A stretch of 51,884 nucleotides of DNA from Lichtheimia corymbifera B2541 (Eukaryota > Mucoromycota > Mucoromycetes > Mucorales > Lichtheimiaceae): the NCBI GenBank assembly GCA_000697475.1, contig JNEU01000600.1, forward strand, positions 1 through 51,884, read 5' to 3'. The notes below the pieces were generated by a model. That model had not been told where the DNA came from. It saw only the letters and a program-made list of their open reading frames with translations, and searched no databases. Each line of letters starts with the position of its first letter. Positions within the stretch are counted from its first letter, which is position 1. This document shows positions 35,257 to 46,900 of the stretch, piece after piece. A program made the translations under genes and the position numbers.

Positions 35257-36372
35257 ATGAACACCATCGATAATACACATTCCAATGATAAAATACGACG
35301 CTTTATTTTACGTCTCGAAGATACTCTTATCTGTGGTATGGTTGCCCTGGATACCACCTTGCCCCCTTCTTCTCTTTCCGCTTACTTATGAAACGCAACA
35401 AAATAGCTCTTATTGAACGAGCTCAGTTCGCACACAACCACTCGATATATATCCCAGGCGCTTTAGACTTTAACAACATGACTGGAAAACGCAGCTTTTT
35501 GGAATACTTTTTATGGGAAACAGAAAAGATGCATGGTAAGAATTCATCATCACCATCACCAGCGATCATCCTCAAACCGGATTGACGCGATCCAAACTTC
35601 TTTATATAGCCAAAGCAAGACGCTACGTGACGTAAGGACAAAATAATGCGTTGAAGTTATATCAGCTATTGATATATATCATCATCCATTTAGTCCCGGA
35701 GAGTACTATCCTTTTACATCACCGTTGCCTGCACCCACAGTCAAGTTGCCACCGTCACTTTTCGAATACCCATCATTTTTGTGGCCCAACGAAGTCAATA
35801 TCAATGATACCATTATGGATATATACACCGAATCCATTGTACCTACCATATGCACCCAGGCAGATGGCGATGATGATAATGATGATGGTCAATATGCAAA
35901 CTCAGCGATGCGGGATATTGAGTGTTTGGAAGCACTTAGTCGACGTATTCATTATGGTAAGCGACACAAGACCTGCAGAGTTTTTTTTTTATTTCAAGTC
36001 GGGTTTCCCCCCCCCCCGTGATCTATAACGGAAGCTGACGTGATGTTGTGCATGCTTGTGTTAGCGAAATTTGTCGCTGAGATGCGGTTTCGGGGAGATT
36101 CAGAAACGTTCGCTCGTTTGGCTCGTGCTTATGACCGACAAGCAATAGCCGATCGGGTCACGGATCGATCGATGGAGAAAAAAATGCTACAACGACTTGG
36201 AAGAAAAGCACTTGTTTATGGTCAGACATTATTGGAGGAAACCGGAATGAGGAACCGGTTACCAGCAGCGCAGCAAGTAGTGCAAGTATACGAGCGATGG
36301 GTGATTCCATTGTCAAGGAAGGTCGAAGTGGACTATTTGATCACACGAGGTCTCGCATATTGTACCGAGTAA
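35257..36372 (+). CDS. ARO7: Chorismate mutase
   Basis: It converts chorismate to prephenate, the branch step to phenylalanine and tyrosine, and is an AroQ-type all-helical enzyme. The N-terminus IRRFILRLEDTLICALIERA contains the catalytic-helix Arg. SMEKKMLQRLGRKALVYG carries the Lys region, RDIECLEALSRRIHYAKFVA the Arg/Lys region, and VIPLSRKVEVDYLI the last helix with its Glu. Length and order match yeast Aro7. Five exons: the first ends after CTTATCTGTG; the third is only 22 nt (35610-35631) and encodes AKARRYV, containing the Arg pair that in yeast binds Tyr or Trp. The loop corresponding to the yeast effector site is two residues longer and partly altered (NDDGQYANSAMRD). Confidence 0.94.
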
Positions 36373-36649
36373 CTTTGTATAAAATAAACAAACCTTATCT
36401 TTTCGTACATATACTGTGCAACCGCTTACGATAGGAGAGAATCAATGCTTGAATATATTGTGTGTGTGTACGAGGGCGGAAAGTGACACAATCAAACAAT
36501 ACATCCGAAACCTGGGCTCAACGCATATACGCTCATTTCAGGTGCTCTCAACATCATATCTTATTATACATACAAAAGTCCTTTCTTTGTTCTTGGTCTT
36601 TCTATTTTAATTCTTTTAACTCAGCATCATCACATCTACTTGTTTCCTT

Positions 36650-37936
36650 ATGCAGATGTCACCAGCGCATGAACATCAACCAATTTCATCCGCACCTATG
36701 CCATTATCACCGATCATGACTGAAGCTGCTTTTGACAACTATCTTCCACCTAACCAACTACCTCCACCACCTCCACCTCCACCACCTACCCAACAGCCAC
36801 GCACTTTGTTGCGTGATCGAGGAGGTGTACGCCATCCACCACGCATACCACGTTTACGACGTCTATCTCCACCTGACACTGATAATATGCGATTTCGATG
36901 CCTATCAGATGACAGGGTGGTTGATATGGATCGACTGTGTGGCGAGAAAACTAATATCCCTGGGCAAAATCAATCAGTTTTGGAATTTGATGTAATGGAG
37001 CAGGATGGTGGGCAATATAGGTAATGACAACAATGACTTTTCATTAATGCGTTCAGCTTACTAAGCAAGCTCTGCTACTATCCACTATCAGTGCTTCGTA
37101 TGGCGTCAGCAATATGCTGAGAAATGATAATTCAGTATTCTGGTTGGTTTAAGATAAGCGATGCATCGATCGAAACATTGATAGCTGTCCTTGAAATTGA
37201 TGTAGTTCTGCAAGGAGCGGTACAATCAATATCCTTTTACGTTATAGAGGGAAGCGGAAAACAGACCAAAGTTGTGTGATATCGCAAATTGTTATCAAGG
37301 CACCCCAATATGGGTAAGCACCACCTAAGCGCAGCAATCAATGTTTTATTTTACTCATGCATCATCACACATATTAGATTTACGGCACCCTGTGAGTATT
37401 CTGCGATCCAACCCTGCTGCATGTGTGTGATATTAACCTCGCTATTTATGTAGGCAAGGATGGGATGGTGTTTGTGTCTCGGTATCCCATTGACGTGGAA
37501 CGTGAGTAAACAAACAAAGTGATATTGGTTGCCTTTGTAGACGTAACTCGTCCAATAACTGGTATTCTGGGTTCATTCCAGGTACACGAATATTCGATGA
37601 CTTTACGGCATCAGATTACGAGCATTACATGGCTAACAAACCTGATGACGATTTGGACCCAGTGGGATGGTTTTCCCTTGACAATGAGAGGCACGTTGTT
37701 ATTCCCGTGGAACATCGGTATGTAATTGAAGTTGCCCCCATGACTCATTATCCACCAGAGATCTTGTTGCATCATCGTGATGACTGACATAATCCCACCC
37801 ACATTATAGGTCGGCCAAGTATGTGCTAGTAAAGTTGATCCGATCGGAATTGGAGGTGGACAATATCGATATCCAGTATCTTGGTTTCGTGGGATACTCG
37901 GGAGCACGTTCATTTGCTAATGCTAGGATTTGCTAA
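36650..37936 (+). CDS. Unrecognised proline-rich protein with conserved-looking C-terminal domain
   Basis: Exons joined at consensus sites give a protein of about 260 residues. The N-terminus is disordered, with a poly-Pro run (36765-36788) and a basic stretch (RHPPRIPRLRRLSPPDTD). The C-terminal part looks folded: a segment with MVFVSRYPIDVERTRIF, then DPVGWFSLDNERHVVIPVE and YVLVKLIRSELEVDNIDIQY, ending GFVGYSGARSFANARIC. The last motifs recall the discoidin/APC10-like beta-sandwich tails found in some fungal F-box and ubiquitin-related proteins; this is a weak impression. The start could be either of two Met codons at 36650 and 36656. A 5'-UTR intron ending just before is plausible because CTTATGCAG precedes the second Met. 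Confidence 0.6.
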
Positions 37937-38386
37937 AAAAGAAAGAAACGTTTCTCATATGCATGCATTGTTATTAATCAGTGAATGAGGAGGTATATAT
38001 GCAATGTCTGAGTGAGGGTTATGGTGCATGAGTGAACTATGCAACTAGCTCAGCCGCTCTTGGAGCTGCCTGCATGAAATAGTCATTTGTCAATTTCAAG
38101 CAGAGTGAGAGAAAATAGGATGATGTTGATTTTGACATGGGAAGCAAATAGATCCACACGATTGATTCCGCTTCCCAGCGGGTCCCGTAACCACTGCTTT
38201 TGTTCCTTTCCAATAGAAAATGCAAAAACGGTCTGCTGTGTGTTGCGTTACACCAACCCCACACCCGCGTCTCTTGCTCCAATTTCCCATTCTTGTGCCA
38301 CAGCCGCCATCGAACGCATATAAATAAGCAAAGCATCCGCTCGGCACTACTTGGTTTATTACACGTCTTGGTCTCACTCTCCCACG
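37937..38386. other. Intergenic region upstream of trehalase
   Basis: No gene; open frames on minus here are isolated. The right end holds the trehalase promoter. Confidence 0.45.
38319..38326 (+). promoter_or_regulatory. TATA box of trehalase gene
   Basis: TATAAATA 61 bp upstream of the ATG at 38387. Confidence 0.55.
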
Positions 38387-40472
38387 ATGAGATTACTTTG
38401 CCGCTCTTTGCTGTTGGCAGCAATCGCTGTCGTTACGACAGCAACTAAACAAGGTCAACACAACACTAATAAGACATTTCCTCGCTGCGATTCCCCTATT
38501 TACTGCGAAGGCCCTTTGCTCAAGACTGTGCAACTTGCAAAGCTGTATCCTGATTCCAAGACCTTTGTTGATAAGGTATGTGTGGAAGGAAAGAGAGAGA
38601 GAGAGCAAGCAAAAAGGAGTATGAAAACAAGGAAAACAAACAATATGCTGATCTAGTCATTGGTGCTTCACTGCCCCCACTTGTTTTTTCTTTATAGCCT
38701 ACCTCTAAACCTCTTAATCAAGTCATTGAAGCGTTTGAAGCCATGGGTGATAACCCGTCAGCAGACTCCATCCGCAACTTTGTTGATGCCAACTTTTTGG
38801 AGGAAGGTACCGAACTTCAACCGGTCAATCTTAGCGTCAGAGCCGATCTCCCTTTGTTGGACAAGATTGACGACTTGACATATCGTGGATGGGCATCTCA
38901 AATACATCAATATTGGTCCAATCTCACCTTTAAGTTTGACCTGAACCAACTTTGTGATGGATGTGTATCGAGTATTCTTCCTGTGAAGAGGCCATTTGTT
39001 GTCCCTGGGGGTCGATTCCGGGAATTCTATTATTGGCAAGTCTCATTGTCTTGTGTGAGGATGCATTACCCCTGGGGCTAACTCATTTTGCATATACCTA
39101 CAGGGATAGCTATTTTGTTATTCGTGGTTTGCTTGTCAGTGAGCTGCATAATGAAGCCAAAGACATGTTACTCAACTTTTTGGACTTTGTTGAAGAATAT
39201 GGCTTTATTCGTAAGTATGCATAAAATACCATTAACAGTATGCAATGGCACTAATGAATGGGTCGATGTCTCTTGGTAGCCAACGGTGCACGCATTTACT
39301 ATTTGAATCGATCCCAACCACCCTTTTTGGTAGAGATGATCAAGGCATACTACGAAGCTACACACGACGACGACTTTATCAAGCAGGCATTACCAACACT
39401 AGATAAGGAGTACTCTTTCTGGATGGCCAACAAGAGCATTGACGTGAATGGCCACACCTTGAATCAGTATCGTGTACTTAATAGCTCACCACGACCTGAG
39501 TCATACTTGGAAGATTATACGACAGCTCAAAATGTGACGGATAAAGCACGGTTATACGGCAATCTAGCCACCGGTGCCGAAAGTGGATGGGATTATACTT
39601 CTCGGTGGTTTCGATACAAGGATCGTCAAGATGGCGACTACTTGTTACAGTCGCTCAATAACGATAATATTGTGCCAGTTGACTTGAACGCTTTGATGTG
39701 GAATATGGAATCGACTTTAAGTGAGTGGCATACATCAAGTCGCAAGAAAAAGTACTACAAGCGCCAAGCAGCAAAACGTATTGAAGCCATGAAGGAGGTG
39801 CTATGGGATGAGGAGGATGTTTCCTTTTACGACTACAACATCACAAGCAGTGGGCTAAATCGTGAATTCACACCAGCTACTCTGTATCCATTTTGGCTTG
39901 GAGCCCATCATCGTCTCAGCAAAGAACAAATGGGACAAGTGCTTGCACAAACTCAGCATTGGCTAGAAGCTTATCCCGGTATCTTAACAACATCCGTATA
40001 CAACACATCTCAACAATGGGATTTCCCCAACGGCTGGCCACCATTACAATATATTGCATTGCGTGCAATGCGCAACGTGTACGACGCAACCAAGGATTCG
40101 AGTATTGTCGATATGATACATGCATTGGCGGACCGATACCTTGCATCCGCTTTTTGCTCGTGGTACGAAACAGGAGGTTTTGTCCCTGGTATCCTGCAAC
40201 AGATGCCCAATCAAACCGATGTTGGTCACATGTTTGAAAAGTTTGAAGTTACCGTTATTGGTGATGCTGGTGGAGGTGGAGAATGTAAGTATGATATGTG
40301 CTACAATGAACACGTTTTATTAATCCCTTCATCCATTATAGACACCGTTCAAGCAGGCTTTGGATGGACTAATGGTGTAGCTTTATGGATCTTTGATACG
40401 TTTTCAAGCGGGTTCTCTGCACCCGATTGCAGTGATCGAGCAGATCTTGTGTTCCCTCTTTCATCTTCTTAA
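38387..40472 (+). CDS. Secreted GH37 trehalase
   Basis: It hydrolyses trehalose to two glucoses. A signal peptide (MRLLCRSLLLAAIAVVTTAT) begins the protein and there are several N-glycosylation sequons, so it should act in the cell wall, vacuole or outside. Both family signatures are present: PGGRFREFYYWDSYF and QWDFPNGWPP. GAESGWDYTSRW contains the likely catalytic Asp and the late EYTVQAGFGWTNG region follows the second catalytic position. No EF-hand or regulatory extension of the neutral (Nth1) type is seen. Introns: after TFVDK; at 39036-39103, where the donor is GC (TG|GCAAGT) inside the codon for Trp of YYWDSYF; after EYGFI; and one near the C-terminus. The C-terminus is short (SDRADLVFPLSSS). 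Confidence 0.95.
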
Positions 40473-40702
40473 TCAGTCAACCACTCCCTCCTTTCCTCCC
40501 TCTATTATACACATGATCATTACTGTATTCCTCTATTCCTATCAAACCTTTTTGTTGTGAAAACAATGATCAGTTTTTCATTCCAATGTCACTTTTTGAT
40601 CATGCACATGGCCCGTGCACGTGGCGGTGTCTCTTGTTGAGCACCAGCCGGAGATGCGATGAGTCCACCTTAACACCTCTTCCTTTCACCACCTAGCAAC
40701 GA

Positions 40703-42157
40703 ATGTCTTTTCACATCAACTCGCCTCTGCCTTCCAGCTTACAATGTAAATACAATCTCTGCATCCATGTAGCTCATTCACTGAATATAGCAAAACAGCC
40801 GAATGTCGCAAAGCAGCAAGGATCCTGAACAGCTTTTGTGGTATTGCTTTATTATTGTTGGTGGTCATTAACAGACCTACCTGGCTAATGTGTCTATCTA
40901 CATAGATCCAGCTGAAGAACTCGAAGGCATTATCCCTCCAGGAATCTTGAATGAGGCGAAAGGGCTTGCTATATACTCGGTCCTCAAGGGCGGGTTTCTT
41001 TTCTCGGCACGTGCTGGGTCTGGGCTTGTGATTGCAAGGTGAGTTAACCTTTTTGCTTACTTAGGTTTGACTAAGTACTCATGGATACCTTTATTTTAGA
41101 TTATCAGACGGTTGTACGTATTATTGGAAGAGAAGAAGGACTGGTAGTTTGGAAGGCGTATCATTGACTGATATGGCTATTTAATAGCGTGGAGCGCCCC
41201 AAGTGCCATAGCAACTGGAGGTGTTGGAGTTGGCGGACAGATAGGTAAGCTATGAGGCTATCCATTCATTTGAATATAAATATGCTAATGTTGAAGTACA
41301 GGCGCCGAGTTGACTGATTTTGTTATGGTCCTGAATACGACTGCAGCTGTTGAAACGTTTATGCATCATGGCAGTATTACTCTTGGTGGAAATGTCTCAG
41401 GTAATAATGATGATGATGACGACATATTCCTACATCCAGTAGATATCTAATGATATGATGTGTTGTAGTCGCTGCTGGTCCTTTGGGTAGAAATGCCGAG
41501 GCGTCAGGTACAGCATCAATCAACAGCGTAGCAGCCGTCTATTCGTACAGCAAAACACGTGGCCTCTTTGCAGGGATATCTGTTGAAGGATCTGTGATAT
41601 TGGAGCGTTCAGATGCCAATGCCAAAATGTATGGACGTCGAGTATCAACTTTTGAATTGTTGAATGGCACCATTCCTCCTCCTCCGCAAGCTGATCCTTT
41701 GTACAAGGCACTACAAGCCCGTATATACTCGCGTACATCAAGCACTACCCGTAGCACGACACACAGCAACACTAGCATGGATAGCTCAGACATTATGCAT
41801 CGCGCTGCAGTAATAAGTGGAGGTTATGGAGGAGGATACAATCAGCAACCACAAACTCGACCACTTCAAGCACGTGCACTATTTAAATTTGCAGGCGAAC
41901 AAGCAGGCGATTTGGCATTTGAAAAAGGGGACATTATCACAATTATCAAGAGCTCGGAAACTCAACATGATTGGTAAGTGGATAGTGGGATATAGTCATT
42001 ATCCATGGTCACTTGGTCACTTATCATCACTTTATCCAGGTGGACTGGCTCAATTGGGACACGTATTGGGATTGTAAGTGATAATCATTTGGGTTACGAG
42101 TGGATATATACTAATCGAATGCATTAGTTCCCCGCAAATTTCGTTCAGCTGCTTTAA
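40703..42157 (+). CDS. SYLF-SH3 protein, Ysc84/Lsb3 (SH3YL1) type
   Basis: A lipid- and actin-binding protein of cortical actin patches and endocytosis. The SYLF (DUF500) domain is complete: KAARILNSF, IIPPGILNEAKGLAIYSVLK, GFLFSARAGSGLVIARL, ELTDFVMVLNTT, GSITLGGNVSVAAGPLGRNA and YSYSKTRGLFAGISVEGSVI. After a Ser/Thr/Gly-rich linker comes an SH3 domain (ARALFKFAGEQAGDLAFEKG, then DWWTGSIGTRIGIFPANFVQ). The start is not obvious: exon 1 (40703-40745) encodes MSFHINSPLPSSLQ and joins across 40746-40798 to SECRKAARIL, reproducing the family N-terminus (yeast INNPIPRSLKSETKKAAKIL). The SH3 domain is split by two introns. TAA at 42155-42157. Confidence 0.92.
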
Positions 42158-42624
42158 AAAGTAGCTCCCCATGGACAATAGCATCTTATATCCCTATCTA
42201 TAATAGTGTTGATCATCATCACCCATCCTTATTAATAGCCTACCTCCGATATAAAACTAATAAAAGGCTGCTGCCATTGGTTGTCTATATGAGATGTATT
42301 AAAAGCAATCTTGGATTGGCATACGTAGTTCGGTAGATATGCACGGACCACATTAATCTTTGAGATGACCTAACAACGTATCACATTGTTCTACATTAAA
42401 CGAATCAGATTTCATGAAAAGTTAAGCGTATGAGATAAAAGATGCAGTGAAGTATTGATTTATATTTTGGGAGAGGGGTTCGGGTTAAAGAGGATTTTGG
42501 GAGATGACATAAAAATACAAAGGGGTCTGAAGGATATACATATAAAGAATCTAATATAGATGATGGGCAAAAAGAGGGACTAAGAAGATGGGATGTATGC
42601 GGATTTTAAGAGAGGGGCTATCGT
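42158..42624. other. Convergent intergenic region
   Basis: 3' flanks of the SYLF-SH3 gene and FZO1. No gene seen. Confidence 0.5.
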
Positions 42625-45306
42625 TTATGGACTTGCAATGGCATTTGCGCTGTGATGGTGGTCAGTTTGAATGGTTTGAACCTTGTCAAGTAAGATGAGC
42701 GAGTTTTCCAACACGTTGTCAAAGTATGCAATGGTCTTCTCGGCATGATGTATCTTATGTTCCATTTCGCTACGCTTCTTTTCCTTGTTCTCGATGGCTC
42801 TGACAAGTCGATTCTGAATTTCCCATCCTTCTACACGAAGTGCCTTGCGTGCTTCACGTCCAATACGGCTACATTGACCTTCCACATAAGCAGTGTCACG
42901 AACAGCAGTCTTGAATTTCCGCACCAATTTGCGTTTGACAGCATAACGCATATCAGAAACCACATAAACCAGGAGACCAGCACCGGCTATGCTCATGATG
43001 GGAACGATCATTTGACGCATGCTACGAGCACTCACTGCACTTGACAAGCTCCAGATACCAGATACTGCATCTTTGACGCCAAGGAGACGAGTACCAACCA
43101 TGGCAACGGCACCAAACGACAATGCACAACCGGACATTTTATCATCCAAAGACAAGTCGAAAAAGTCGGTTGGTTCCACTGAAATGACCACTGCGCGATC
43201 ACGGTTCTTGAGACACATCTTTTCCACGGTACCGACACGGGGGTAATTGCCGAGATGTTCAGTGCCCATATCATGAATACGATCAATGCATTGGCTGGTG
43301 TCCTCCCGAGCATGACCTTCAACACGTCGTACTTGCTTGAGTAACGTTTGTGACATGGAATCGGCTATATCTTGTGCATATTGCCAAATCAAAAAGATCC
43401 CAGGATATTCGATGCTATCTGCCGTAGTCGTAATTCCTTCAACAGCTGTATTCAATGCCTGACGAGCATGTTTTTGGACACCAAGTACAGTGATCTCTGC
43501 GACTTTTTCCACTTGATGAAGGAGACGATCGCGTACACGCAATAAATGCTCGTATCCAGGCTTATCCTCCTCAAGCTCAAGTTGCACCTTTTCACGTTCC
43601 TCCTTTGCAAGGGCGCTATTGGACATGGAAAGACCATTGACATCACTGAGCAGATTGACCAAATAGTTCTTGGCTGGTGATAACTTGGACTTGGTGCGAT
43701 TCTCTAGGACAAAGGCACGGAGTCGCTGTTCCAATCGTGCAAATTCGGGAGCATCTAATTTGGTGGAACCAGGCTCAAGATCCACATCGCCTGCACTGAC
43801 GAAATGCACCAAATCATCGGCATCAGCATAGGTTGCAGGAGAAAGTTGACGAATCTGATCAAGAATGAGACGCTTGCAACGTTGCTTGTCGCGGATGGAA
43901 TCGAAACGATTGACGACAATAAAGATGTGAGTCTTTTCATTGGCTGCATTCCAAAGGAATTCCTTGCCCTAAAAGGTAGCAAAAGTTCCACATTGAGCAA
44001 CCTGATCTTTTCTACTCTTAGCAACACGACTTACCGAGAGAGTGAAATGATTTTCAGCACTCACTACAAAGACGACGACATCGATTTCCTCTTGACGAGC
44101 AAAGACAGCGGTTGTTTTGACTGAATCAGTATTGAGACCAGGAGAATCAATCAATGCAATATCGACGACACCATTGTGTAACAAGCTTTCTTGCGTGTTG
44201 CGAGCATCCTTGCTATAGATCTTGAGCATCTTGTATTTGTCACCCTCATCGGCCACGGTCTTGAACATATGTCGTTCCTCAATGACGTGGTATGTACTGG
44301 GATCCAATCGGTTGTAATTGGATGCGTCGGGAATAGCGTGGATAGCTTCGACTCCATCATTCAACATGGCATCCAATACTTCGCAAAACATGCTTGTACA
44401 TGGTTGTTGATCGGCAGGAAGAACTTCACGCTTCAACAAAGCATTGACAAATGTCGATTTACCAGCATTCAAATCACCAGTCACCAGCACCTTGGATGAT
44501 GTATCAGCAACACGAGTGCGAAGTTTCTCCAGATGACGAAGGCATTGAGAGAGACGATCATCCAAAAGATTAGCAATAGATTTGCTTTCAAGAGCATTGA
44601 GATCGGTTGAAGAATGACCCATCTTTAAGTCCAAGTTGAGAATGCTGAGCTCTTTTGCCAGATCACTTGTCAATAAACGATGCTGCTCCAGTTGACGTAC
44701 AAAAGGACTTGTCGATTCGTCTTGAGAATGGATAGATGATCTTCGATGCAAAGCGTCAAGAATAGAAGAAGGAGATCCCACATCAGGTTGAGAAGCTGTT
44801 TCAAGTGGACAATCAATGTTGGATACAATGGGTGGCATCATTGTCTGAGATCGTTGTGGTAAAGGGCGATCATTTGGACGGTGCATCATTGGATATCGAA
44901 TAGGAAATTGGTCCTTGTTGGATGATTGTAAATCCTCACAAATACCCATCACTGAAGTGATATGACTCAAAAGGCGTTGGCAGCTGTCATGATACATTCG
45001 TTGCTCCTGTGCTGCATTTAAACGGTGTTGCTGTGTACGTGCAGCTTTGGTGGATGTCGAAGGCGATAATGGACCTGGCGAAGTCACTGGGGATCCTGAA
45101 GTAATCGACGTGCTACCAACACCCTTTCCAAATAGAAGCGAACGTGAACTGAGGTCCGTCGAAATGGAGGAAACGCCATTGTCAAAATAACTCTCGTCCA
45201 GTGAATCCACGCTGGGAGCCGAATTGCGTCGCAAGTATTTCATGGGCGATGCCGCACTTGACGGTACACCAAAGTAACTGCTGCGATCGGTCATTGTAAC
45301 CTTCAA
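42625..45306 (-). CDS. FZO1: Mitofusin, mitochondrial outer-membrane fusion GTPase
   Basis: A dynamin-like GTPase that tethers and fuses mitochondrial outer membranes. Two exons separated by one intron (43969-44034) encode about 870 residues. After a Ser-rich N-terminal region and a helical segment, the GTPase has G1 GDLNAGKST, a G2 region with a Thr (QQPCTSMFCEVL), G3 DSPGLNTD and G4 NRFD (IVVNRFDSI). A long helical/coiled-coil part follows, then two adjacent hydrophobic segments (SFGAVAMVGTRLLGV and IVPIMSIAGAGLLVYVV) for the bipartite membrane anchor, and a C-terminal heptad region. Two Met codons are possible, 45306 and 45294; the latter gives MTDRSSYFGVP. Confidence 0.94.
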
Positions 45307-45899
45307 GAGCTACAAGTGCAATAAAGAAACGCAGGTGTAGTAGTTGGAGTGAAACAAAGAGTGGAGGGATGCTAAGTGCCTGTTTTCAACAAAGAGAAAA
45401 AAAAAAGACCGGGATCCAATAACACCCCGACGCTTGTGTCACTTTCACCCGGGTTGGTCTCTGCGCATTACACATTATCCGTCATTCATCATTCTTCCTT
45501 TACACAAGCCATTCATATTGTATTACTACAAAACTACCCTTGTCATCTCTGCACATGTTACCATAGCAACATCTTGCAATCTTTTATCTTGTTTCATAAC
45601 AACGACTATTTTGATTGGGTTTCACATCTTCAGCTGTTGTTTGTTTATCTACGACTACTACTGGGGTAGCTGTGTTCCCTCCTATCAGTTTAGGATTTGA
45701 AAATCCCAAGCCCCTCTAACAGCCAATGACATCTCCTCTATTGATGTAACCACAAGTGCTACATGCTACGGTTGGGGTCACTGCAAATTAGCTACTACTT
45801 GATCCAATGCAGCTGGTGAGGTGTAATATGACTATGAGGTACTATTAATGCTGAACACGATGTATAGGTGATGATGGGGACCACTGCCCCTAAAGTAAG
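45307..45899. other. FZO1 promoter region
   Basis: Upstream of FZO1, with an A-run near 45390. No further gene seen; the repeat array begins at its right end. Confidence 0.4.
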
Positions 45900-46900
45900 C
45901 ATAAAGGTACCTGTTTCCCAATATTTTCATAGTGAAGCGTGAAGTCTTTATGAGAAAAAAGTTGCTCGTCGTGGCCGGCAGCACCATGTGTGCAAGTTTC
46001 ACGATCGAGGTAGCCAATCTCGGGGGTCATTGACCGTCCATCCATCGTATCTCCTATATTTGGGCCGTTCGCATTCAAAGTTCTCATAATGAATCGTGCG
46101 GTTTTTAAATGAATAGAGTTGATCAGCATGACTCAGAGAACCTTCATACCAAGTTTCAAGTTCAAAATGGGGAATCCCAAGATTATGCATACTAAATGAC
46201 ATTTCATGAATTCTGGCGGGGTACGGAATTTCCGTCCATCATAGTAAACCTCACATTATACCCTCCCATTCATAATTTTCATTACCAAGCATAGGTTCTT
46301 TATTAAGACAAGATTGATTAGCGCGTCCAAGAGCACCTTGTGTGAAAGTTTCAAGTTTGTGGTGGGCAATTTCAAGATCCTGGATCGTCCTCCCTATATA
46401 CATTTCTGTCCGTGCATCGTCGGACGCCCCCATTTTATTTCTCACAATGAGGCATACGGTTTTTAAATGAATGAAGTTGATCAGCATGTCGAAGCCCGAC
46501 CGGCTGACCAAGTTTGGAGTTTGAGATGAACAACCGCGGGGGTGTGCACTATGCACCCTACTTGCGCTCCGTCCGTCCTATATTTGGGCCGTCCGATTCA
46601 TTGAAACACCATTATGAACCATGCAGTTTTTAAATGAATGGAGTTGATCAGCATGACTCAGAGAACCTGCTGACCAAGTTTCAAGTTCAAAGTGGGCAAT
46701 CCCAAGGTAATACATACTGCATCGATAAATGATAAATCCGGCGCTTTCCCAATTTCCGCCCATCATAGTAGACCCCACATTATACCTTCCCATTCAAGAT
46801 TTTTAAATGAAGTATGGGTTCTTCATTAAGACAAAGTTGATTAGCGTGTTCAGAAGCATATTGTGTGAAAGTTTCAAGTCGAAATAGGTAATCCCAAGAG
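45900..46900. repeat. Array of six diverged ~90-bp repeat modules
   Basis: Modules lie at about 45925-46020, 46080-46185, 46270-46385, 46436-46540, 46610-46700 and 46795-46895, spaced 150-190 bp. They share a core of the type TTTTTAAATGAAT, then GTTGATCAGCATG, then CCAAGTTTCAAGTTCAAA. Modules 2-3 and 5-6 also share the sequence between them (CATCATAGTA, CACATTATACC) at an offset of about 523 bp, so a larger block was duplicated. Linkers also recur (CTATATTTGGGCCGT at about 46050 and 46577). Read on the minus strand, the modules give related peptides (ELETW..GSLSHADQL.SFKN; LDRETCTHGAAGHDEQL). Three more copies lie at 48.6-49.2 kb. Confidence 0.8.

Noticed and set aside
38387..40472. Neutral trehalase (Nth1 type)
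   Set aside because: There is a signal peptide and no N-terminal regulatory or calcium-binding extension.
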